64,000 nucleotides of DNA, from NCBI RefSeq assembly GCF_000367365.1, contig NZ_BARF01000074.1, positions 1 to 64,000 of the forward strand, given 5' to 3'. Below the pieces are notes generated by a model, which did not search any database, was not told the origin of the DNA, and was given only the letters and a program-made list of their open reading frames with translations. The position numbers were made by a program, and so were the translations under genes. The stretch comes from Streptomyces prunicolor NBRC 13075 (GTDB taxonomy: Bacteria > Actinomycetota > Actinomycetes > Streptomycetales > Streptomycetaceae). Within the stretch, counting starts at the first letter, position 1. Each line of letters begins with the position of its first letter. Shown here in pieces: positions 32,193 to 40,931 of the stretch.

Positions 32193-32279
32193 CTACTGGT
32201 AGCAGCCACCGCTGCACAGGATGGTGACGGTGCCGGTCTCGCCGACCGAGGTGATCGCCGTGCCCTGTGCTGCCGCCAG
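32193..32279 (-). pseudogene. Possible broken lanthipeptide precursor (core region only)
   Basis: On the minus strand the frame ending in TAG at 32193-32195 encodes TSVGETGTVTILCSGGCYQ at its C-terminus: many Ser/Thr, then Cys-x3-Cys at the very end, like a RiPP core. Nearly all third positions are G/C. The frame has an upstream TGA at 32280-32282 and no start codon, so the leader, if any, is in another frame (ATG at about 32321) or lost. No lan modification gene is in the window. The call is tentative. Confidence 0.3.
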
Positions 32280-32401
32280 TCAACGGGCCCGACTCCCGGC
32301 ACGGGAAGCATTTCCATGCCCTTCGAAGCGTCGCCGCGACGCTCGGCGTCACAGCGACATCGATGACGCGAGTGCCGCGTGGTGCGCTTGACACGAAAAT
32401 C

Positions 32402-32413
32402 GAACATCCATTC
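32402..32413 (+). promoter_or_regulatory. SOS (Cheo-type) LexA box upstream of recA
   Basis: GAACATCCATTC matches the Gram-positive LexA consensus GAAC-N4-GTTC with one mismatch. The same 12-mer is, as I recall, the site described upstream of recA in S. lividans and S. rimosus. It lies 175 bases before the recA start. Confidence 0.75.
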
Positions 32414-32510
32414 TCATGGAAGCTCCGGCGAGGCCATGACGGGCATTTCGGCAGGCTTTTGATGGTGAAGTGTCCGAGTTATCCACAGGCTGGGCGGGCG
32501 TCGGGGCGCA

Positions 32511-32533
32511 TTGTCAGTGGCAGGCGTTAGCGT
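32511..32533 (+). promoter_or_regulatory. RecA-NDp (PafBC-type) promoter of recA-recX
   Basis: TTGTCAGTG (32511-32519), eight bases, then TAGCGT (32528-32533) is a perfect match to tTGTCRGTG-N8-TAnnnT. It would give recA a LexA-independent damage response. Unlike the other copies in this window it leaves a 43-base leader before the ATG. Confidence 0.85.
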
Positions 32534-32576
32534 CTTTGACGTGAAGCGATCGACTCAAGCAAACCGGGTGGAACCC

Positions 32577-33710
32577 ATGGCAGGAACCGACCGCGAGAAG
32601 GCGTTGGACGCCGCACTCGCACAAATTGAACGGCAATTCGGCAAGGGCGCGGTGATGCGCCTCGGCGAGCGGCCGAACGAGCCCATCGAAGTCATCCCCA
32701 CCGGGTCGACCGCACTGGACGTCGCCCTCGGTGTCGGCGGCCTGCCGCGCGGCCGAGTGGTGGAGGTCTACGGCCCGGAGTCCTCCGGAAAGACGACCCT
32801 GACCCTGCACGCGGTGGCGAACGCCCAGCGGGCCGGCGGCCAGGTCGCGTTCGTGGACGCGGAGCACGCCCTCGACCCCGAGTACGCGAAGAAGCTCGGC
32901 GTCGACATCGACAACCTGATCCTGTCCCAGCCGGACAACGGCGAGCAGGCCCTGGAGATCGTGGACATGCTGGTCCGCTCCGGCGCCCTCGACCTCATCG
33001 TCATCGACTCCGTCGCGGCACTCGTCCCGCGCGCGGAGATCGAGGGCGAGATGGGAGACAGCCACGTCGGCCTGCAGGCCCGTCTGATGAGCCAGGCGCT
33101 CCGCAAGATCACAGGCGCGCTCCACCAGTCCGGGACCACCGCGATCTTCATCAACCAGCTCCGCGAGAAGATCGGCGTGATGTTCGGCTCCCCGGAGACC
33201 ACGACCGGTGGCCGCGCGCTGAAGTTCTACGCCTCGGTGCGACTCGACATCCGTCGTATCGAGACCCTCAAGGACGGCACCGACGCGGTCGGCAACCGCA
33301 CCCGCGTCAAGGTCGTCAAGAACAAGGTCGCGCCGCCCTTCAAGCAGGCCGAGTTCGACATCCTCTACGGCCACGGCATCAGCCGCGAGGGCGGCCTGAT
33401 CGACATGGGCGTGGAGAACGGCTTCGTCCGCAAGGCCGGCGCCTGGTACACGTACGAGGGCGACCAGCTCGGCCAGGGCAAGGAGAACGCGCGCAACTTC
33501 CTGAAGGACAACCCCGACCTGGCCAACGAGATCGAGAAGAAGATCCTGGAGAAGCTGGGCGTGGGCGTCCGTCCGGAGAAGGACAAGCCCACCGCCGAGC
33601 CGGGCGCGGACGCGGCGGTCTCCACCGCCACGGACGACGCCGCCAAGGCGGTGCCCGCTCCGGCCGCGGCCAAGACCACCAAGGCCAAGGCCACGACAGC
33701 CAAGAGCTGA
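32577..33710 (+). CDS. recA: Recombinase RecA
   Basis: The 377-residue RecA has Walker A GPESSGKTT (about 67-75), Walker B LIVIDSVAAL, and the usual L1/L2 DNA-binding loops. It starts at the family's MAGTDREKALDAAL (ATG 32577). The last 40 residues are an Ala/Lys/Thr-rich tail, longer than in enteric RecA and common in actinobacteria. It promotes strand exchange and LexA self-cleavage. recX follows after 3 bases, so the two are co-transcribed. Confidence 0.98.
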   Translation: MAGTDREKALDAALAQIERQFGKGAVMRLGERPNEPIEVIPTGSTALDVALGVGGLPRGRVVEVYGPESSGKTTLTLHAVANAQRAGGQVAFVDAEHALDPEYAKKLGVDIDNLILSQPDNGEQALEIVDMLVRSGALDLIVIDSVAALVPRAEIEGEMGDSHVGLQARLMSQALRKITGALHQSGTTAIFINQLREKIGVMFGSPETTTGGRALKFYASVRLDIRRIETLKDGTDAVGNRTRVKVVKNKVAPPFKQAEFDILYGHGISREGGLIDMGVENGFVRKAGAWYTYEGDQLGQGKENARNFLKDNPDLANEIEKKILEKLGVGVRPEKDKPTAEPGADAAVSTATDDAAKAVPAPAAAKTTKAKATTAKS

Positions 33711-33713
33711 CCC

Positions 33714-34682
33714 GTGACACGACGAACGGACTGGGCCGATTACGCGTATCCCGGCGCCCCGCAGGGGCGCGGGGGAAGCGGCGACGGCCTGGCCTACGGT
33801 GCGGACGGCATGCCCGAGGAGCCGTACGGCGATGAGCCGGGCGGCGAGTGGCCGGCCGACGGTTTCGCGGGGGAGACCGGTCCGCCTTCCGGCGGCTCGG
33901 GGCCCGGAGATGGTTCTGCGGGCACCGGGCGGCTTTTCAGAAGCTCGGCGCCTGGCGGCAGTTCGCCCGGCGACGGGTCCGCCGATGACGACGCACCCGG
34001 CCGCGGCTCGCGCCGCAGCCGTGGGGCGCGCGGTGAGGGCGGCTCGCGAGGGTCTACAGCGCGCGGTGACGGCGCACGCGGTAGACGTGGGCGCCGTGGC
34101 GGCAGCCGCGGCTTCGGAGAGTCGTCCGGAGAGGGCGGAGGTGACTTCTCCTCGTCGAGGGCCGAGAAGGAGGAGCCGCCGGAGGACCCGGCTGAGCGGG
34201 CGCGGGGAATCTGCCTGCGCCTGCTCACCGGGAACCCGCGCACCCGCAAACAACTCGCGGACGCCCTGCGCAAGCGGGAGATCCCGGACGAGGTGGCGGA
34301 CGAGGTGCTGTCGCGGTTCGAGGAGGTCGGACTGATCAACGACGGCGCGTTCGCGGACGCCTGGGTGGAGTCCCGGCACCATGGCCGGGGCCTGGCCCGG
34401 CGCGCGCTCGCCCAGGAACTGCGCACCAAGGGCGTCGACTCGACGCTGATCGACGAGGCCGTGTCCCAGCTCGACTCCGAGCAGGAAGAGACGACGGCCC
34501 GTGAACTGGTCGATCGCAAACTGCGGTCCACCCGGGGCCTCGACCGCGACAAGAGGCTGCGCCGCCTCGCGGGCATGCTGGCCCGCAAGGGCTACTCCCA
34601 GGGCATGGCCCTCAGAGTGGTTCGGCAGGTACTGGAGGAAGAGGGCGAGGACACGGAGTTCCTCGGGGACGAGGGGTACTGA
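33714..34682 (+). CDS. recX: Regulatory protein RecX with long N-terminal extension
   Basis: The 322-residue protein carries the three-helix RecX repeats in about its last 160 residues (RARGICLRLLTGNPRTRKQLADAL onward), which cap RecA filaments and inhibit RecA. The first 160 residues are Gly/Ser/Arg/Glu-rich low complexity (SGPGDGSAGTG, RGRRGRRGGSRG) with no known role. GTG start at 33714, 3 bases after recA. Classical RecX proteins are about 160 residues, so the extension doubles the size. Confidence 0.93.
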   Translation: MTRRTDWADYAYPGAPQGRGGSGDGLAYGADGMPEEPYGDEPGGEWPADGFAGETGPPSGGSGPGDGSAGTGRLFRSSAPGGSSPGDGSADDDAPGRGSRRSRGARGEGGSRGSTARGDGARGRRGRRGGSRGFGESSGEGGGDFSSSRAEKEEPPEDPAERARGICLRLLTGNPRTRKQLADALRKREIPDEVADEVLSRFEEVGLINDGAFADAWVESRHHGRGLARRALAQELRTKGVDSTLIDEAVSQLDSEQEETTARELVDRKLRSTRGLDRDKRLRRLAGMLARKGYSQGMALRVVRQVLEEEGEDTEFLGDEGY

Positions 34683-34746
34683 TCCGAAGACGAGGGGGCA
34701 CTGATCCGGGATCGATCCGGTTCTGACCTCTTGATGGTGCGAACGT

Positions 34747-34788
34747 CCTGAACACGGTGGACGCGCGGGGGCGCCGACCGCGTTCAGG
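34747..34788 (+). terminator. Putative terminator hairpin after recX
   Basis: CCTGAACACGGT (34747-34758) pairs with ACCGCGTTCAGG (34777-34788) with one mismatch around an 18-base GC-rich loop. No T run follows, so activity is uncertain. Confidence 0.5.
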
Positions 34789-34849
34789 CAAGCACCGGGC
34801 AGTGCTCGGGGTAGGGCTAACCCCCTGCTGAAGACGCCGGATTGCCGCA

Positions 34850-34869
34850 GTGCACAGACACCTGTGCAC
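34850..34869. promoter_or_regulatory. Perfect operator palindrome before the ArsR-like gene
   Basis: GTGCACAG-ACAC-CTGTGCAC is a perfect 8+8 inverted repeat with a 4-base centre, 16 bases before the ATG at 34886. A half site (TGTGTAC) follows at about 34877. The position and symmetry suit autorepression by the adjacent dimeric regulator. Confidence 0.65.
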
Positions 34870-34885
34870 AAACGACTGTGTACGC

Positions 34886-35734
34886 ATGGCACAGGAACCC
34901 GGCCCACCCGGCATACGCGGCGCGGAGACACCCGCCGAGCGGGCCCCGGCGACACCCGCACTGGTCGAACTCTCCGATCTCGCCGCGCTCAAAGCCCTCG
35001 CGCAGCCCCGCCGTCAGCGCGTGCTCCAACACCTCACCCTGCATGGCCCCGCGACCTCGGCCACGCTCGCCCGCGCGCTGGGCCTGAACACCGGCTCCAC
35101 CAGCTACCACTTGCGTGAACTCGCCCGTTACGGCTTCGTCGAGGAGACGGGGGCGGAGACGGCAACAACGGGTGCGGGTGCGGGAGTTGCCGAAGGGGAC
35201 GCGGCAACGGGGACAGGGGCGGAGCGGGCGCCCGGGCATGGTCGTGAGCGTTGGTGGCGGGCCGTTCCCGGTGACCGCCGGTTTCCGCCGCGCAGTCGTC
35301 AGAGTGCGGAGATGCGGCACGTCATGGACGAGCTCAACCACCATGCGTACGCCGCCGATCTGGAGCTCTTCGAGCAGCTTCAGCGGGACTCCGCCGAGAC
35401 CGGGCCATGGGCGGACGCGTTCCCGTACTCACGCGGCACCATCCGGCTGACCCCGCCGGAACTCCGGGTGTTCTTCGAGGAGTACATCGCCCTTCTCAAC
35501 CGCTACAAGCGCGCCGAAGCCGAGACGCCGGCCGGGGCGCGCACTGTGCTCACCCGGTTCCTGGCCTTTCCGGCACCTCTCATCGATGCCGATGCCGATG
35601 CCGATGCCGATGCCGAATCGGATGCCGAATCGGATGCGGGTGCTGGTGTCGGCGGCGCCGGTCGCGAAGTCGCCCTTGCGCACCCTGTCGACGCCGCCCC
35701 GGGGCACAACAGAAAAGAGACCGAGCCCTCATGA
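34886..35734 (+). CDS. ArsR-like winged-helix transcriptional regulator
   Basis: The 282-residue protein has an ArsR-type winged HTH (about 30-95: ALAQPRRQRVLQHLTLHGPATSATLA, then GSTSYHLRELARYGFV) followed by a domain with FEQLQRDSAETGPWADAFPYSR typical of the large Streptomyces HTH_20 regulators. The ATG at 34886 is preferred over 34850, which lies within the operator palindrome. The C-terminal tail has (DA)5 encoded by GATGCC repeats. It overlaps the FtsX permease gene by 4 bases and probably regulates it. Confidence 0.82.
   Translation: MAQEPGPPGIRGAETPAERAPATPALVELSDLAALKALAQPRRQRVLQHLTLHGPATSATLARALGLNTGSTSYHLRELARYGFVEETGAETATTGAGAGVAEGDAATGTGAERAPGHGRERWWRAVPGDRRFPPRSRQSAEMRHVMDELNHHAYAADLELFEQLQRDSAETGPWADAFPYSRGTIRLTPPELRVFFEEYIALLNRYKRAEAETPAGARTVLTRFLAFPAPLIDADADADADAESDAESDAGAGVGGAGREVALAHPVDAAPGHNRKETEPS
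35581..35632 (+). repeat. GATGCC microsatellite in the regulator gene
   Basis: Five tandem GATGCC units are followed by GAATCG/GATGCC alternations, encoding an Asp-Ala and Glu-Ser-Asp-Ala tail. Being hexanucleotide, length changes keep the frame and the coupling to the next gene. Confidence 0.75.
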
Positions 35735-38571
35735 TGCTGCGCTACGCCCTCCGGTCCGTCCGCGCCCGCAAGGCCGGTTTCCTCGGTGCCTTCCTCGCCC
35801 TGATGTGCGCAGCCGCCCTCATCACGGCGTGCGGCACCCTCCTCGACACCGGTCTGCGCGGCACCATCCGCACCGAGCGCTACGCGGCGAGCCCCGTCGT
35901 GGTCTCCGCCGACCAGAACGTCCATCGGACCACCGTCAAACACAAGAAGGGCAAGACCAAGGTCAAGCACAAGGCGAAAGCAATCGCCGAGCGCGCCTGG
36001 CTCCCCGCGAGCCTGGAGAGCACGCTCGCCAGGACTCCGGGCGTCGCCCGGGTCATCCCCGAACTGACCTTCTTTGCCCAGCCGTTGACACCTGCTGGCG
36101 TCGGCATCGGTACCGGCGGCCGGACTGCCTACGGGCACGCCTGGGACTCCGCCGCGCTGACGCCGTACCGACTAGTCACCGGCAGCGCTCCGCAGGCCGC
36201 GACCGATCTCGTCATCGACCGCGACCTCGCCGAACGGTCCCGGCTCCGGCCCGGCGACCGTCTCACCGTCCAGTCGACGCAGGCCCCGCGCAGCTACCGG
36301 ATCACCGGAATCGCCGTTCCCGCCACAGCCGTACGCCATCAGACGTCACTCTTCTTCTCCACCGCCGAGGCCCGCCGTCTGGCCGGTCACCCCGGGCAGG
36401 TCACCGCGTTCGGCGTCCTCCCGGCCAAGGGCACGAGCACGGCCCAGCTGCGGCAAGCTGTCGTCGCGGCGCTGCACGGAACCAGCGCGCCGCACCCCGA
36501 CACGATCGCGTCGCACGTCGGAATCCCCGCGCTCCCCGACTCCACCGCCCCACACGACACCACCGCTCAACTCAGCGCCACCGCCCAAGTAACCACCGGC
36601 GACGCACGCGGCCCCGTCGAGTTCCTGGACGCCGCCACGGCCAGGATCAGGCTGGTCAGTATGGGCGGTGCGATGGGCGGCACCTCGCTGCTCGTGGCGA
36701 TCCTCGTGGTCGTCGGCACCTTCGCGCTCTCCGTCCAACAGCGCCACCGTGAACTCGCCCTGCTCCGCGCGGTGGCCGCCACCTCCGGCCAGATCCGCGG
36801 ACTCCTGGGCCGCGAGGCCCTGATCGTCGGCGCGGTCGCCGGTGTCGCGGGCGCACTGCTCGGACTTCCCCTGGGCGCCTGGCTGTACGACAGGTTCGTC
36901 GCCCTGGGCGCAGTACCCGCCACGCTTCAGCACACCACCGGAGTTGTCCCACCGCTGGCCGCCCTCGCCGCGACCGTGTTCGGCGCCTGGGCTGCGGCCA
37001 GGGTTGCCTCTCGCCATATCTCCCGGATAAGCCCGGCCCAGGCACTCGCCGAAGCAGGGGGTGAATCCGGCGCCGGAGCCGAGCCTGAAGCGGCAGCCCA
37101 ACCTGGAGTTGGATCTGACCCCGGAGGTGGACCCGGACCCGGAATCGAAGCCGCAGCCGAACCCCGAGTCCGAGCCAACCTCGAAGCCACCAGGCCCAAG
37201 GACCCCCGCCCCACACGCCCCCGAATCAAGCACTCCCGCCCGACACGCCCCCACTCCACCCAAGGTCGCTCCGCACGCCCCCGCCCCACCCGCATCCTCG
37301 CAGGCCTGGTCCTCCTCGCACTCGGCGTCACCCTCGTCACCCTGCTCAGCACGCTCCGCACCGAACCCGCCTCAACTCCCGTGACCTTCCTCGCCGTTGT
37401 GGTCCTCTCCACCTCCGTCGCTCTCCTCGGGCCGCTGCTCGTCGGGGCGGCCACCCTCGTGGTCGGTGGCGCGCTCCGGCGCACCGGCCCGTGTGGTCGG
37501 CTCGCTGTCGCCAACGTCCGGGGCAATGCCACCCGCATGGCCTCCGTCGTCACCCCCCTCACCCTCCTGATCGGCATGACCTGCACCGTGCTGTTCGTCC
37601 AGCCCACCCTCGGTGACGCCGCCCGCGCCCAGGTCCGCGAAGGTGTCCGCGCGGACTGGGTCGTCGCCTCCCGGGGCCCGGGCGTCCCGGCCGAGGCCGC
37701 GCGCCAACTCCGCGCGCCGCACGACGTCGTCACCGAAGTCGTCCGTACGACCGTCCGCGTGGGCCTCGACAAATACGCGGCCCAAGGCGTCACCCCCGCC
37801 GGACTCACCCGCACCTGGGACCCCGACGTCACCGCCGGATCACTCGGCCACCTCACCGAGCACACCGCGGCCGTAAGCGAACTGGCCGCCGACCAGCTCC
37901 ACTTGAGGCCCGGCAGCACCCTGAAGCTGACGCTCGGCGACGGCACGCCCGCCACGCTCACCGTCGTCGCCGTCTACGCCAGGGGTCTCGGCTTCGGTGA
38001 TCTGACCCTCGCGCACGATCTCGTCGCCCGGCATGTCGACAACCCGCTCGCCTCCTCCGTCCTCGTCAGCACGACCCGTACACAGACACAACTCGCGACT
38101 ACCCTCCGTGAGTTCCCGGGCGTCCAAATTCTCGCGTCGGCCGCCGCCGACTCGCTCCAGGCGCAGCGGCAACAGGCGAACGCCGAGGTCAACTACCTGG
38201 CCATGGGGCTCGTCCTGGCGTTCACGGCCATCGCCGTGGTCAACACGCTAGCCATGTCGGTCGCGGAGCGTGTCCGGGAGTTCGCGCTGCTGCGCCTCGC
38301 CGGGGCGACCCGCCGTCAGGTGCTGCGGATGCTGCGCACCGAGGCGCTGTCGGTGCTGTTGCTCGCCACAGCGCTCGGCAGCGGTATCGCCCTCGCCGTC
38401 CTGACCGCGTTCAGCGTCGGCGTGACCGGCCGGGCGGCGCCGTCGGTGACACCCCTCGTGTACCTCACGGTGATCGGGGTGGCCGGGACCCTCGCTCTCG
38501 TCGCCACAGCACTGCCGGGACGCGTGGCCCTCCGGGTCCGGGCGGTCACAGTGGCCACCGCGAGGGAGTGA
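35731..38571 (+). CDS. FtsX/MacB-type ABC transporter permease
   Basis: The 946-residue protein has an N-terminal membrane anchor, a large extracytoplasmic domain, a first FtsX permease block (about 310-430, GTFALSVQQRHRELALLRAVAAT), a variable linker rich in Pro, Arg and Thr, a second set of helices and a C-terminal FtsX block (about 815-946, VAERVREFALLRLAGATRRQV). Such permeases work with a separate ATPase in export or in signalling for antimicrobial resistance. None is encoded in this operon: upstream is the regulator (4-base overlap), downstream a sugar-binding lipoprotein. The ATPase must be encoded elsewhere or has been lost. Confidence 0.88.
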   Translation: MMLRYALRSVRARKAGFLGAFLALMCAAALITACGTLLDTGLRGTIRTERYAASPVVVSADQNVHRTTVKHKKGKTKVKHKAKAIAERAWLPASLESTLARTPGVARVIPELTFFAQPLTPAGVGIGTGGRTAYGHAWDSAALTPYRLVTGSAPQAATDLVIDRDLAERSRLRPGDRLTVQSTQAPRSYRITGIAVPATAVRHQTSLFFSTAEARRLAGHPGQVTAFGVLPAKGTSTAQLRQAVVAALHGTSAPHPDTIASHVGIPALPDSTAPHDTTAQLSATAQVTTGDARGPVEFLDAATARIRLVSMGGAMGGTSLLVAILVVVGTFALSVQQRHRELALLRAVAATSGQIRGLLGREALIVGAVAGVAGALLGLPLGAWLYDRFVALGAVPATLQHTTGVVPPLAALAATVFGAWAAARVASRHISRISPAQALAEAGGESGAGAEPEAAAQPGVGSDPGGGPGPGIEAAAEPRVRANLEATRPKDPRPTRPRIKHSRPTRPHSTQGRSARPRPTRILAGLVLLALGVTLVTLLSTLRTEPASTPVTFLAVVVLSTSVALLGPLLVGAATLVVGGALRRTGPCGRLAVANVRGNATRMASVVTPLTLLIGMTCTVLFVQPTLGDAARAQVREGVRADWVVASRGPGVPAEAARQLRAPHDVVTEVVRTTVRVGLDKYAAQGVTPAGLTRTWDPDVTAGSLGHLTEHTAAVSELAADQLHLRPGSTLKLTLGDGTPATLTVVAVYARGLGFGDLTLAHDLVARHVDNPLASSVLVSTTRTQTQLATTLREFPGVQILASAAADSLQAQRQQANAEVNYLAMGLVLAFTAIAVVNTLAMSVAERVREFALLRLAGATRRQVLRMLRTEALSVLLLATALGSGIALAVLTAFSVGVTGRAAPSVTPLVYLTVIGVAGTLALVATALPGRVALRVRAVTVATARE

Positions 38572-38890
38572 GCGCGCTACACCGCCGTCCGTTCCGAGAG
38601 TGAGTGAGGCAGACCGTCAGTCGTCCGTCCCGAGAGTGAGCGACGGGAACCGTCAGTCGTCCGTCCCAGCGGCAACTCGTCTCACCGGAGGGCACGCATT
38701 TCGCAGACTTAGCGTGCGTGACGCGGAGGGTGCGCATGTTTGCCGCGGGAGTAGCTTCTGCTGCCGAACCTCGGCTCTCCACGCTTGCCGAACCTCGGCC
38801 TCCCCGCCCGCTGAGCCGCAGTCAGGCCTGCCCGAGTGCCTCCGGCCGTTTCGCCGACCGGTCCTCGTACGCCCTGAAAGGCGGCCTCTC
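38572..38890 (+). other. FtsX gene to sugar-binding lipoprotein intergenic region
   Basis: The 319 bases contain a 36-bp direct repeat near the FtsX stop and otherwise no supported gene. The promoter of the downstream lipoprotein gene should be here. No operator was identified. Confidence 0.4.
38587..38672 (+). repeat. 36-bp direct repeat, two copies and a partial third
   Basis: Copies at 38587-38622 and 38623-38658 share GTCCGTTCCGAGAGTGAG-like starts and CCGTCAGTC ends, with changes only in the middle. A third begins GTCCGTCCC at 38659. No hairpin is evident and the role is unknown. Confidence 0.7.
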
Positions 38891-39859
38891 TTGTCCACGT
38901 CCCTGCCCGCCCGCCACCGAAGAACGCTGGTGGCCTCCCTGATCGGCACCGGTCTTTTATTGAGCGGCTGCGGACTGGAGTCCGGTGCCACGCCCGCCGA
39001 CGACGGGCCCAGCACCCTCGGGTTCGTCAACGGCGGCAGCACGGAGTTCCACACCTGCTTGCAGGAGTCGATCGCGAACACAGCCAGGAGCAACTTCGCG
39101 AAGCTCGTCACCGTCAACTCGCATCAGGACGCCGCGCGGGAGCTGGCCAACATCCAGGACATGATCGCGCGCCATGTAGACGCGATCATCCTGCAGACGG
39201 TCAACACCACCGCCCTCAAGAGCGACATCGCCAAGGCCAAGAGCGCCCACATCCCGATCTTCCTGACCTCGGTCAGTGCCGATCCTTCCGACATCCTCGG
39301 GGCCGTCGTCGTCGACCTGAAGGCGGTGGGCAAGCTGGACGCCGACTGGATCGAGGACGATGCCGCGGGACGCGAGGTCCAGGTGGCCGTCATCGCGGGC
39401 GCCCCGGGTGCCGCCTCCGACCTGCTCGTCGGCGGATTCACCAAGGGGCTGCCGGTGAACGCGAAGGTGGTTGCGAACCAGCCCGCCATGTTCGTCGCCG
39501 CGAAGGCGAAGACCGTCGCCGCGAGCATGATCAAAGCGCATCCCGATCTGGACTACGCCTTCGTCGCCAACGAGGAGATGGCGTTCGCCGCCCGCAAGGC
39601 CTTCGACGCGGCCGGCGGCAAGAAGGTCAGGATCGTGACGGTCAACGGCACCGACGAGGCCCTCGCCGCCCTCAAGGACGGCCGTTTCGCCGCCACCGTC
39701 TCCAACTCGGCCAAGGACACCGGCGAACTGGCCGTCACCAACGCCATCAGCCTTCTCCGTAAGGAGAAGGTGGAGAAGATCGCCACCACACCGGCCCGCC
39801 TCATCACCAGGTCCAACGCGGACACCGCCCCGCTCTACTGCCCCTCCGACGGGTCGTGA
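38891..39859 (+). CDS. Sugar-type substrate-binding lipoprotein (Peripla_BP_4)
   Basis: The 322-residue protein has a basic N-terminus, a hydrophobic stretch and lipobox LSGC with Cys27. The rest is a type I periplasmic binding fold like ribose or rhizopine binding proteins (MIARHVDAIILQTVN, TVNGTDEALAALKDGRFAATV). The start is a TTG at 38891 with AAAGG upstream. No permease or ATPase lies beside it, so it is an orphan that may serve a transporter elsewhere or act as a sensor. Confidence 0.8.
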   Translation: MSTSLPARHRRTLVASLIGTGLLLSGCGLESGATPADDGPSTLGFVNGGSTEFHTCLQESIANTARSNFAKLVTVNSHQDAARELANIQDMIARHVDAIILQTVNTTALKSDIAKAKSAHIPIFLTSVSADPSDILGAVVVDLKAVGKLDADWIEDDAAGREVQVAVIAGAPGAASDLLVGGFTKGLPVNAKVVANQPAMFVAAKAKTVAASMIKAHPDLDYAFVANEEMAFAARKAFDAAGGKKVRIVTVNGTDEALAALKDGRFAATVSNSAKDTGELAVTNAISLLRKEKVEKIATTPARLITRSNADTAPLYCPSDGS

Positions 39860-39913
39860 GCGGGTCGGTGTGTCACGTCGTGGACCTGGTGTGTCACGTC
39901 GTAGACAGAGTGT

Positions 39914-40315
39914 CTACGACGTGACGGGAAGTCCCGCCGCCTTCCAGGCCTGGAAGCCGCCGACCAGGTCCGTCGCGCGGTGCAGGCCCAGTCGGTGCAG
40001 GGACACGGCCGCCAGAGTGGACGCGTAGCCCTCGTTGCAGATCACCACGACGCGCAGGTCGTGGCCGGTGGCTTCGGGGGCGCGGTGGCTGCCCTGGGGG
40101 TCGAGGCGCCACTCCAGTTCGTTGCGCTCGACGACCAGGGCGCCCGAGATGAGGCCGTCCCGGGTGCGCAGGGCCTCGTAGCGGATGTCGACCAGGAGGG
40201 CATCGCCGTCGCGGACCGCGTCGTACGCGGCCCGGGCCTCGATGCGGTCGTAGTCCGCGCGGACCCGCTCCAGCAACTCGTCTATGCCGAGGGGCTGTTC
40301 GCGTACGGCGCTCAC
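39914..40315 (-). CDS. Rhodanese-like sulfurtransferase domain protein
   Basis: The 133-residue single rhodanese domain has the active cysteine in VICNEGYAS, the usual DIR motif (LLVDIRYEALRTRDGLISGA) and GGFQAWKAAGLPV near the end. It accepts sulfane sulfur from thiosulfate or persulfides in the family. The GTG start overlaps the stop of the cysteine dioxygenase gene (GTGA), so the pair likely handles sulfur released in cysteine oxidation. Confidence 0.88.
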   Translation of the reverse strand: MSAVREQPLGIDELLERVRADYDRIEARAAYDAVRDGDALLVDIRYEALRTRDGLISGALVVERNELEWRLDPQGSHRAPEATGHDLRVVVICNEGYASTLAAVSLHRLGLHRATDLVGGFQAWKAAGLPVTS

Positions 40316-40851
40316 TGCCAGTCCTCCGGGCGCTCGACCTGCTCCAGGCGCAGCACCGGGCCCGTGCGGCTGTAGCGGCGGATCTGCGGGAGCGGCGGGT
40401 AGTAGGCGTGGACGGAGATCGCGTGCTCTTCGGAGGACTCGTTGAGCACCTCGTGGACGTGGTGGTGGCCGAAGGCGCGGCCCTTGCCGGTCGGCAGCCG
40501 GCGCTCGCGGTCCACGCCCTCCTCCAGTTCGAGGGTCTTCCAGCCGTGGCTCGGTAGCCGTGCGGCGAGCGAGTTCTCCTTGAGCTCACCGGCGGCGGTG
40601 AGGAAGGCGCCGACCGAGTCGGCGTGGTCGTGCCAGCCCGTGCCGCTGCCGGGCGGCCAGGCGATCAGCCAGGCCTCGCTGCCGCCGGGACCGTCGAGCC
40701 GCACCCAGGTGCGGCCCTCGGGGTCGAGGGGGAGCGAGGCGATCAGTTCGGCGTCGGCGGCCGTACGCCGGACGAAGGCGAGCAGGTCCGCCTGTGTCGG
40801 GGCCTGGGAGGGCGCGGCGGGGGACACGGAGGCAGAGGGGGAGACAGACAC
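40312..40851 (-). CDS. Cysteine dioxygenase (cupin)
   Basis: The 179-residue cupin resembles bacterial thiol dioxygenases, with iron ligands expected in GWHDHAD and in GHHHVHEVLNE, and the SVHAYYPPL strand near the end. It would oxidise cysteine to cysteine sulfinate. I chose the GTG at 40851, 8 bases after AGGA. In-frame alternatives are GTG 40857 and TTG 40878, changing only a Ser-rich tail. The gene is preceded by a short Cys-rich leader ORF, pointing to regulation by cysteine supply. Confidence 0.87.
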   Translation of the reverse strand: MSVSPSASVSPAAPSQAPTQADLLAFVRRTAADAELIASLPLDPEGRTWVRLDGPGGSEAWLIAWPPGSGTGWHDHADSVGAFLTAAGELKENSLAARLPSHGWKTLELEEGVDRERRLPTGKGRAFGHHHVHEVLNESSEEHAISVHAYYPPLPQIRRYSRTGPVLRLEQVERPEDWQ

Positions 40852-40931
40852 GTGCACCGTCCTGATGAGTGTTCGCAAAGGTGCGCGCAGGCATCACGAC
40901 AGTGGCGCGCGCGGGTGAGAGAGATGCGAAT

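Noticed and set aside
31679..32407. A 242-codon minus-strand frame across the recA upstream region
   Set aside because: It has no consistent codon bias and mixes shadow sequence. Only the short core-peptide-like stretch in another phase has G/C third positions.
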